From Falciphora oryzae (lineage: Eukaryota > Ascomycota > Sordariomycetes > Magnaporthales > Magnaporthaceae), in assembly GCA_000733355.1 (NCBI GenBank), contig JNVV01000003.1:2057780-2121779 (forward strand): a stretch of DNA of 64,000 nt. The letters run 5' to 3'. Positions within the stretch are counted from its first letter, which is position 1. Every line of letters starts with the position of its first letter. Below are positions 47,644-57,884 of the stretch, piece by piece. The translations under genes and the position numbers were made by a program. Under the pieces are notes generated by a model. It searched no databases and had not been told where the DNA came from. It saw only the letters and a program-made list of their open reading frames with translations.

Positions 47644-50600
47644 TTGGCGCACGGGCCATGCGAAGCATCCCCCCGCATGGCGCGACATCACTGGCAAAAC
47701 GATGTCACGTGCGCAAGACTTCAACACTCAGCCCGGCCTGTGCTCTCATTGGATGACTTGCGACCTTGCAGGAATTCCTTCATGCTCGAACAGCGTCAAC
47801 AACATCGCGCAATTATCTGTGCTAAAAGGAACTACCCGAATACCCGTGTTCATGCCAACCTACGTAGTAGACTATTGTAGGTGCTCCGTTGACACTTATG
47901 CTTAGATATTCTTGTGTCGTTTGATTTTGCAGCGGCAGCAAGCAAGCTTCGCTGCCGACGTGTCCCTCATGCCTTCATTTTGTCACCTCCCTCATTTTTA
48001 CCTTTTTGCCCGCGGGACCACCTGTTTGGCAACACAAGGACGAACGTTCGTTTGCAAACAACCCAGTTTGGATCAAAGAAATACGGACCGGCTTGTGCGG
48101 AAGCGGCAACGGGGAGTGAATGAGAGGACCCCCCGGGGATGGAAAGCTCCTCCTCTCACTCCAACCATCAAACATTTATACACGACGACGAGCCACGCCT
48201 CCTTCCTGCTCCCGATGATCGGCTAACACGGCCGGCCCTGCACAGGCCCAGCCCAGCCTGCACCTCTCCGATGAGCGGCGGGTGTAGGAACGGGACAGCA
48301 CGTTTTGGTGCAAAGCGGGAGCAGCATGAGCATGGAACGGGAGACACGAAAGCATGTCGCTGGAAATTCTGAAGCACGAAAAGACGGGCCTTTTAGGTGC
48401 ACGCTGCCCTTGTTGGCCAACCTCCCACGTTCCCACGTTCTGTGTCCCGTTTTGTGGTCTGACCTGGTGGTTGTGGCCTCCGTTTCTTGCGGAGACGCTC
48501 GAGAGCTGGTGCTTTTGTGGCCCGTCAGCGTGCGCACCAAGCCCCTTTCTTCCTTGCACCAGCGGTCATATTTCGCGGCCATGCCTTCTTTGCGCTCTGT
48601 CTGGCTGTCCTTCCGTCGTTCAGGCCGCAGTAATTCCCCGAGCCGCGGTTCAGTTGTGCGCGTGTGATTTCTACCTGGATGTTGCAGCCAGCCTGCCCAG
48701 ATGATGGCCGGATAAATAAGGTAAGCAAAGCAAGCAGGTGATGCTTCTGCCTACCTGTCCGCCTACTCACCTAGGTGGCAGGCATCGGGGTGTCTGGCAG
48801 TTCAACCCGAAGGAGCGGGAAGGAGGGCTTGCATCGCTTATAATGCACGTGATTTGGGCCACTGGCTGAAGGGCTGGTGACAGGGGGCCTGTCTCAGCCC
48901 GCTTCCCTCCCAGCTGTCGAGGCTTACTCTGTGCATAGCGATCGCGGCTCTCCGCCTGAGGGGCAGGCAGGCAGGGCCAGTTCCAGACCGTGCCTCGATG
49001 CGATGGCCCCATGGCATCACGGACAGCAGGGTCTGACAACGGCATCAACAACGGCTCATGGTCGTCGCCTCACCTCTGACAAGCTGGGCCGCACCAGCTA
49101 TAGATAAACTCTGTGGCGCCCAGAGAGCGTGGGCGAGTGGGGTCCGTGGCATCCAGACGCGGGCGGCTGCAGCACTAGCTGTGCGACGTTGCGCCGCGCG
49201 GTGGCGTCCGCCGTGCAAGCAGCGTGGGCAGTTACCTCGTTAACTCAGGCCGCCGCCGCAGCAACAGCATGGAACCGCAACCGCAGCAGCAGCGGCGGCA
49301 GCGACGACATCCGTTGCACGCCGTGCTCTCCTCTCTCCCGCTTCTCCAGCTTGGACCGCGGGAGGTGAGCAAATTTCCCGAAAGGGGGTGCGCGAGCGGC
49401 CCCTCACGGCCTACCTACCTAGCCCCTCTCTCCTCTCTGGCTCCGGTCCCTCCCTTCTCTGCGCACTGCCGCCGCTCCGGCCTTCCCTTGGCCGCCCGGG
49501 TGCCGCCCCGCCGCTAGACCCTCACTGTATGTGTGGGCAATCCCCAACAAAGCCACCCTTGGCCTGCTCTTCTGTCAGGACCTGTCGTGCGACGCCAATG
49601 CCCAGCCCAGAATTCCCACCTTTGACCCCGCCTATCCAAACCTTTACTGGCCATCTTCGGCCATGCCTCTCTCCCCGCCGCCTGAACGGGTCTCAACATT
49701 CTCGGTGAGATGGACGGTGTCGGGCTCGAGGACTTGGTGGTACTTGAAGTCATCTTCGATGACCCTGGCGACTGTCGCTGCGTGGCAGGACGTCATGTCT
49801 TGGCCGGCTCTAGGCTGTAGTTGCGGGAGAGTAGTGGGAAGCTTATAGGGGTAGCATTGAAAGAAGAGCGGCAAGAATGGCATCTGTCTTTTATTTTTTA
49901 TTTTTTACTTAATTTTTCCTTTGGCTTTTTCTCTTGTCCATTCTCTACCGGTACCCTCCGTGATCAACTGCAAGGTCTGTTTATACAAGAACCGACGCCG
50001 AGCAGCGAGCTCGCAGGGACAAGCTTCTGCTACCCAGAAAGAAGGCACGTTTGCTCGAAAATCTCCGGCTTCCGTCGCTGCAGAGCACGAGCCAGGCTGG
50101 GCATGGAACGGTGCCCACGGTGTCGGCTTCGCGCTAAGCCGCCCAGTTCACAGTCACGCAAGTGCTGTGGGTTCTACCGTCGCAGGCGCGGAGGGCCTGG
50201 AACCACTGGCTTGAAGGACCGAGCAACACATGGTCCCGTTTTTACAAGGACCATGTCTACACAAGAGTGTGGTGACAGGGCAGGTAAACCGACAGCACCC
50301 ATCTCCCTCTCCATCTCTGCTCTATTCGCCCATCCATGACAGGGCCTGTTTGCGGCCGCCCTGGGCAAGCTCGGGCCGTCGGATGGATCGATCTCTGATT
50401 GCCTGACATGGCCCATGATGATGGCGGCTGGAACACCCCGGTCGTCAAACGGCAGCCCGCAGAGGCCGTCATGGCTGCAACGATGAGCAAATTTCAGGGC
50501 CCTCCAGCTCCACGGAGGAGGGCTTGCGTCAGAGCCGACTCGAGGCCGGGATGGGAAAGCTGGAAGAAGATGGACGAACGAGACGGGAAGCCCAGGGGCA

Positions 50601-52020
50601 TGGCAGCCGCCCATTGGTAAGCTCTTCCTGTCTGCTTCCCGCCCTTCAGTCTTGCGTGTGCTTAGCTGGGCCGCGATCAGGGGCCTGTGCTCAGCGAGAC
50701 CGGCTGAGGGGCTTTCTTGGATTTCGCCCACTTTCTTTCTCTTTGTTGACGCGGACGGGCGATATCCGGCCTTTCTTGGCTGAACTTGCGCTCTCACATA
50801 TCATTATTTTGCCTCTCCAGCCCTGAACCTTTCCGCAACTATTTGCCGCTCACTCTTTTCTCCCGGCTTCTATTGCTTCATTTATTGCCTAGGGTCTACA
50901 CCTGATCAAATACCTTGCTTGGAACGTAATTTCTCATCCGGCCTACCCATGAAAATGGGCAGGAGGAACCCTTCATATGAACTGCACCTCTCCTTGGGCG
51001 GAAAAGCATGAGTATCTCGGGGGCTTTTACCCTTTGCCCTGCCCTCTCATTCGTTACACTCGTTGGAACGCAAAAACGGGGCCACTGTGTTGCCCAGTCG
51101 GGGCCGTTTGGTGCGTTTGTGCGAGCCAGTCTTGTCTCTTGAGGAGACCCAAGGCTCGGTGCCATGGGAAGAAGCAGGGCTACCGGCTTCCGCGCCAAAA
51201 ATTCGAGAAGGCGGTTCCCCAGAAGCACAGCATCTGTCGTATCATGGCATTCGGGCCTGAAGGGGTGGTCGAGGCAATCCCTGACCTCCTGTTTTTGTTT
51301 TTCCCTCATTTCCCGCGTGCTTCTCCTTTATTTTTCTATGACCTTCTCGAATAAGCCATGGAACGATTCCGCCCTGGCGGCCACGTAGTCAGTGCCGTGG
51401 TTTCTTGCTGTGGCGTCGCGCCTCCTCGGCTATGCGCATCCGCAGAGGGGAAAAAAGAAGACGGGTAGGAAAAAGAAGCAACGGTTCTTGACCGCCGGGT
51501 CCCTCCCTCACAGCTGACGGGCAGAAGGGCGGGAAACACTCGGCGAGCGGGTGGGCTGTCTTTGCTCCTTTGCTGTTCGTGGCGGACGGTGGTGATTAGG
51601 ACAAGGGATCAAGGTGCCGGGCGGGGACGGCACGGCAGGCTGGCAGCAGACTATTGGGTCCAGGCCACACCTAGTCCTAGGTGGCAGGCAGGTGTATGCG
51701 TGGTGTGGTCATATCTCAGAGTGTGTTGGAGACGAAAAAAAAGGACGAGTCTAAGGAATGCGACACAGTTTCTGGATTACCTACGCTTCAAACGCCCACC
51801 CCCTGTCACAAGGCAGCCCGCCCCCAGCCGCTGCTCGTCCGGCCGCGCGCTATTGGCTGCTGCCCACGCTCGTCACTTCTGAGGGGAGATATACACGTCG
51901 ACTCAGGCAGCAGGTAAAAGGTACGGCCGTCATACAGGGACAGGGAGGCGCAGCTCCGAAGGGTGATGGGGACGAAGGACAGTAACGAACAACAGCACGC
52001 AGGACGTTCCGTCGTGGTGT

Positions 52021-52057
52021 GATGTGATGTGATGCGATGCGATGTGGGAGACAGAGA

Positions 52058-52090
<33 letters not shown>
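52021..52090. repeat. GATGY pentamers followed by an (AG)15 tract
   Basis: Five GATGT/GATGC units (52021-52045) lead through an impure purine stretch into perfect (AG)15 at 52061-52090. Confidence 0.9.
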
Positions 52091-52095
<5 letters not shown>

Positions 52096-52477
52096 ATGTA
52101 TACGGAGCAGTGCGGAACAGAACAGCGGCCACGTGTGTCGAGTCAATCATGCTGCTGTTGCCTCTGGGCGTGCGGCCTCATATGCCTTGGCGCTGTGCCC
52201 TTTTGGTTTGTGTCCCACGCCTCTTTCCACGCCCAAGCGCGCGAGAGAGAGCGGGAGACAGAGAGGGGAGCAGGTTGGGCTGGGCAACCAGCGGCACCTG
52301 CTGCAGCTATCCGAGCCCTGGCTCCCTGTCAGAGCTTCTGTGTGTGATGGATGAGTGCCCGTCAAACAAACTGCCAGAGGGACACGCACTGGCCCACCTT
52401 CGCTCCTCGGCCGACTCTTTCTGCTCCCCGGCACGTTTCCCTCCAGCGGCGAGCGTGTCTCTGTAGGTGTATTGTAG

Positions 52478-52584
52478 GTGTGTGCGTGTGTGTGTGTGTG
52501 TGTGTATGTGCTATAGGCGGGTGGGTGTATGAGTGTGTGCGTGTGTGCTATAGGCGGGTGGGTGTATGTGTGGCTAGCGTCTAC
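52478..52584. repeat. GT-rich tract with a 37 bp tandem duplication
   Basis: A GT tract (about 52478-52506) precedes two copies of CTATAGGCGGGTGGGTGTAT, starting at 52511 and 52548, separated by GT-rich sequence. The unit length is 37 bp. Confidence 0.85.
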
Positions 52585-54126
52585 GCGCCTGTTCTTCCAG
52601 GGAGAACGAGTAACGGCAACATTAGCAGCACCTAGCTGGTGGCTTGATGGGCTCGTGACCCGGTGTGTCCCTGAGGAGAGAAGGGCAGCAATACGTAGGA
52701 GCCAGGCCCAACCAGCCAACATCGTCCTCCCGGTATGGTTGGCTCTTGCTGCCGGTCACGGGCCAAGCAGAGGCCCTCAGGAAGGAGACGCAAGACGGCC
52801 AAGCCCCACTGAGAGCAGCGTTCAACCAACCCGACCTACACATTCGCAGGGAGCCAGTCAGGAGGCCCGCCGGCGTGCCTGCTTGCTGCTGTTTGGCTGC
52901 GCTGGACTGCCCAAGCACCTCGCAGACGACGCCGGCCCCGACAGTTTGCGAGGCAAAGTGGTGTAGACGCCGGCCGTGCCCCCAAATACTTGCGGTGTAC
53001 ACCCCTGGGGCCTCTTCGGTGACTTCCCGTGCCCCGTTCTCCGTCTCGTCCAGTCACCGGCTCACTCTCGTCTTTGAGCCTTGCCCGCGGCCTCGTCGCT
53101 CCCCGCCAGTTTAGACATCCACGCACCTCACGCCACGCTACCCGACCTCTTCTTCTTTCGAGCCAGGGAAGAGCAAGGGAGAAAGGAAGGACAACAAAAA
53201 AGTGACCCGTCTCTTTAGGCCCCGGCTCACCAGCAGCAGCAACACGCAGCCTGCTCGAGCACAAACTGGGTACCCCCTGGAAGTGCTGGCTCAGCTATTT
53301 CCCTTTATCGACCTGAACAGAGGAGCTGGCCGGTCGACCGTCTTTGATTCCCAGGAACTGTCCTTCGCTCTCGCCGATCAGCTGTCACTTTTTTCCCGCT
53401 CTCTGTCTCGAGCCACCCTTGCAAGCACCTGGAGCAAAAGAAAGAGGAGGAGAGAAAAGGAAAGGGCGGTGGGCTGCCAAACGGGGGTTCTCTGCTCTCA
53501 CAGGTCGACTCCCAGCAGCCTCGCGAGCAGAACAAAGAAAAAAGCAGGCCAGCTGCATTGCGGGCTCCACACCTCCCTTCCCGCTCCTTTTTTTCCTGTG
53601 TTGATCCTGCTCGGTGCCGGCGCTCTCGCCCGAAGGAAGGACCGCCATAGGCAATCTTCGGAGGGGAGCGAAAGGACGGGCAAGAAGCCACGGCGTTCTC
53701 CTAGTGTGCATCATCCCCTGTACGCTCATATCCCCCTTCGTGGTCTCTCCAAGGGCGGCGCGGTGGAGAGCAGCTGTTCTCTTTGATAGTACCTTGTTTG
53801 CCGCCCACCCGCCCAGTTTGATGTTCCCCAAGCGTCGCCTGGGGCGTGGTCCAGCACCGCCGAGCAATCCAGCCGCTCGCTTGGTCGATATAACCCCCCT
53901 CCTCCCCCGACTCCGGCGTCCAACCTCGATGGGCTTGACCATCCCTTCGCATCTCACTTGCACGACCTTCTCTCTTCTTTACCACAGCATACTAGACTCG
54001 CCCAGTGAGTCCTTGTCTTGTCGTCCTCGACTTCTTCCTTGAGAGCCAACATCATCTCGAAGATCCGACGCCACCCTCGAAGGACCTTCAAACCCGCTTC
54101 CACCACCAACCTTGGACCACCAAACG

Positions 54127-56688
54127 ATGCTGCCTCTGGCATCACTAATGAACCCAGACAGGGTTATCGAGCCGTCCCCGGGGATGCGACTGCGCCCAAG
54201 TGCCATGTCATCGACACCGGCGACTCCCTACAGCGACAGGTTACCCTCGCCGCTGTCCCCAGAGCAAGGGCTATACGCCCACAGACCGCCATCGCCCCCA
54301 CGCACCGCGCCCAGAGAGGTGTACTTCCCTACGACCCAGACCAAGGGCGCAGTAAACTACCCTCCACACGAGAGTCTTGATGACTACTCCCTGGCCGAGG
54401 TTCGAAGGTTCCGGGTCGAGCCCTTCGGTGCCATCCGGGAGACCTGTAGGCACATCCCCTATAACTCCAGCAAGAAGGACTTTGGTGCAAAGACGGGCAT
54501 GGAGAGCCTCGAAGGTACGAACATATCCCCTTCTGCTACTTACCCACCCTCCTTTTTCCTGTTCTCGACCTGTCCCTTCCGTACTTGGAAGGGGCGCAAG
54601 GCGGCGCAAAGATGTCTGCAAATGACATATCTTGAGGCTCCCCATTCTTGCATACTAATAAAGACGTCGGACACCTTTATCTAGTTTTCGAGTACACCTT
54701 CTATGTCCAGGACAAGAAGATCCCGGAAAAGGAGAATCGATGGACGGTCCTCTGGGACTACAATGTTGGCCTCGTGCGAATAACCAACTTCTTCAAGTGC
54801 CTGGGATATTCCAAGGTATGCAGCTCCAAGTCCCCCGCATGTCCATTTTTTTGAGTACGAGAACTAAGCCAGCGACTACAACAGACGATTCCAAGCCGCT
54901 CATTAAATCAGAATCCAGGCTTGAAGAGCATAACCTGCAGCATCACGGGCGGCTCCATCACAGCTCAAGGTAGGGCGGCTCTGTCTCGGCTCTTTCCCTA
55001 CCCAAGACCATCACACTCCCCTCCCCTTTGTGGTCATCAGACCAGGGCTTCCACTAACAGCTCGTCTGTCTCTGCCCCCTCTAGGATACTGGATGCCATT
55101 CAACTGCGCCAAGGCCCTGTGCGCAAAGTTCTGCGACGAGATTTCCGGGGCGCTGATTCCAATCTTCGGCCCCCAGTTCCCCTCCGAGTGCGTCCCCAAG
55201 AACTCACCCGAGTTTGGACTCTTCGCCATAGACCCGGAGATTGTCGAGGAGGCCATAAGGCAAACCCACCTCTGGTACGACCGCTCCCCGGAGGCCTCGC
55301 CAGCGCATGACGCATACTACGACGAGCCGCAGCACGCCCCGGCTGGACACCACGGTGGATTCCACCACCAGGAGCAGCTCCAGCCGCCACACAAGCACTG
55401 CGGCCCTGCCGGGCCCCCCACGCCAAGGGACATCTATCCAAGGTGGCTTCACGGTAGAGCTGGCCCACGCATCTTCTTAGGAGAGCGTTCGCCGCCGTAC
55501 CGGGCCCGCGTGGGCCCGTTCCAGAGAGCACTGGACTACACGACCTCCTATCGCGGTCCCCCGCGTCACGAAAGGGAGCATCGCCGCCCCAGGAGCGGAC
55601 GGGTCCACAGCCCCAACGGCACAGATGCCGAGAACGACCCTCCGTCCCCTAGGATGGCGCACGCCTACACAGACATGGACATGACGTACAGCGAGCATCG
55701 ATACCGCCGCTCACGGTACCGCCACCGCCAAACCTATTCAAACACGTCACTGCCGTCCATGCAGGGCGACCTGCCCTCGGTAGCCTCCTCGCCCGCAGAC
55801 TACCGCCTTGGCGAGCCGGCGCCGCTGACGCCGTCGCCGTCCACCTGGCCCGCCGAGTATCCGGCAGCCCAGAGCAGCCCCAGCAGCCCCTACCACTACG
55901 GAAGCGGCGGCGACGGCGGCGCCCCTGACCGCTCTGAAGCCTACCGCCCCGGGACCTACAAGAACCGGCACATGCACCTGTTCGGCGAGCACGAGGCCAA
56001 CCCCATGCTCAGCGCAGTCCCGCGCTCCCAACCGTGGATCCAGCAGCGCCAACCCCATCCCTCTAGCGACAACGGCGTCTATCACCAAGGCTTCCGCAGC
56101 GAGCCCCACTACTACAGGACGGCACCGCCTACTCCCCAGCCGCTGCCCGAGGAACACTTCGAGTACTACCCTCCAGTGCCTTCCCGACACCCGGCCAGCA
56201 TGCCCTTGCCCGCGACGGCGCCCATGACCACTGAGCCTCCGCCCGCGCCCAGGGCAGCTGAGCAGCCCGCCCCCGCCCCCGCCAACGCCAACCGCCGCCC
56301 CAGCAGCGCCGGCGACTACGAGACCAGCGTCACCAACCTGGCCTCGGCAGCCGTGGCCGCCATGGCCCGGCACAGCCAGCCCCCTTCCCCGCAGCAGGAG
56401 GACCTCGACTGCCGCTACTACGGCGTTGCGCCCGAGAAGAGCCAGCAGCGGCCGCAGCCTTCTGGCAAGGGCAAGAATGCCGACCGGATGGATACCGACC
56501 ACCGCGCCTGCGACGGCAAGGACATGGACGCCGCCGCGGTGCTCCTGGACCTGGGGAACCCGGCAAGGAAGCCCGCCCCCGCCGGCGCCGACATAAACGG
56601 CAGGACCAAGGACGTGGTGCCTGGGCGGTTCGCGTCGCCGATCCCGTTCCATCTGAGAAAGGGTCGCAAGCGCGCGCTGTCCTTGTAG
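54127..56688 (+). CDS. APSES/KilA-N-like DNA-binding protein (Xbp1-type regulator)
   Basis: Four exons (54127-54514, 54685-54815, 54885-54969, 55085-56688) give 735 aa. The single conserved region spans about residues 130-245: [20 protein letters not shown], then [35 protein letters not shown] and [15 protein letters not shown]. This layout matches the APSES/KilA-N fold, in which the W-x-P segment and the following helix form the helix-turn-helix-like DNA-binding part. The Cys-rich helix resembles the divergent Xbp1-type branch rather than StuA or Mbp1. The flanks are Pro/Tyr/His-rich and probably disordered, with a basic C-terminus ([11 protein letters not shown]). The acceptor before VFEYTF was chosen to keep the domain continuous; an acceptor 24 nt earlier is also in frame. 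Target genes are unknown. Confidence 0.72.
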
Positions 56689-57884
56689 AGTTTGCTGACG
56701 ATGATGACCTTGTGTTTGTTCCTTTTTTTTTCCTGGTTCTTTTGACAATTTTTCTTTTCATACCAGTCCTCTCAGTTCTCCTTGGATTATTTCCTGCTCT
56801 CCTTTTATCGTTCTTATCCTTCAAGTCCTTCAACACCCCCTCATGTCCAGACTCATGTCCAGAACAGCCCTCCACGGACACGGCTGCTATCATCCTGCTC
56901 CCGCCACTCCATCGGTGCGCCTCTGGCTACTACAGAAGAGACCTTACGCTGGTGATGCCAGAAGCCTGTTGCCGGTTGTTTACTGCCAGACTGGTTCGAG
57001 GCTGTCAAGCTAGTGATTTCTTTTCCTTTGTTAATAGCCACGCGGTATTTTTAACACACCCTATCTACTCTCTGAAATTCCTTCTTCATTGAGGCCTACA
57101 CTTCCTGTGTGGCGTCGACTCTAGTAGTCGGCACCTGGTCAAACAGAACAGAACAAAAGTATCCTGGGGAGGTTCCTTGCTATTGGTGTTTTCTTTCTCC
57201 TTATCCACAATCATTTCTCTATTTGTTTGTCCCACTACCCATCAGGTTGACGATCTGGAGTTTACTCTATAGGAGGTAGTGAGCAACCGATGTAACCCAG
57301 GGCCCAGCTCTGACTCTGCGGAGACACCGAGGTACCGAATATGAATGCCAAATAAACATTGCCTCGATCAGCATATTTGTCTATTGTCTTTTCTTTTAGC
57401 CTTGATAGTGAGTGATGAGCGTGTTCAAGATGCGTGGGGGAAAAATTATGTCGAGCATTTCCTGGTCTTATTTTGCTTCCCACATCTTACTCTATTTTAC
57501 ACGTCCTTCCACCTGTAAATTTTAACTCGGCCAGGTCGGTTTTGACTTTCATTTTAGTTCTTTTCTATTATCCGTCTCCTTCGTCCCTCAGGAGTTCAAC
57601 ACCCTCTTGTAGTCGGCTAAACAAAGCCACAGCCCACATCCGAGCACAAATTTGTAGCTGAACACTCCCTACGACCCGCGAATGCTCTCATTGCCCAGAA
57701 ATCGGGCTACAGTCAGCTACCTCCCGCCCCAAACGACAACACAAGGCGTGGAAGGAAGAGCATCCCTAGAGCCCTGGCGGAGGTTCTGTCTTCTTCATTG
57801 ACATCCACTACGACTCTCGGCAGAGTCAACAACCAGCTAGCGCCATGCCTCAGGCATCTACTCTCCCCTAGCGAGCAGGAAATC
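56689..57884. other. Convergent intergenic region, APSES-like gene / TRS85 3' ends
   Basis: This AT-richer 1.2 kb stretch with T-rich runs holds two 3' UTRs. Nothing else was recognised. Confidence 0.55.

Larger units (their letters stand above)
47130..54126. other. 7 kb region without recognisable genes, upstream of TOP2 and the APSES-like gene
   Basis: I see no protein family in any frame. The TOP2 promoter occupies the left end, with CCAAT at 47569-47573 and ACGCGT at 47638-47643. The rest contains GATGY pentamers, a GA tract, a GT tract and a 37 bp tandem duplication (52.0-52.6 kb), plus a 15-mer occurring twice (48770 and 51676). Many short open frames with ATG occur and pyrimidine-rich tracts are frequent, which suits a long promoter and leader for a developmental regulator, or noncoding transcripts. 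Confidence 0.5.

Noticed and set aside
50174..50797. 207-codon minus-strand frame in the 7 kb gene-poor region
   Set aside because: There is no domain, and its mixed composition is typical of noncoding GC-rich DNA.
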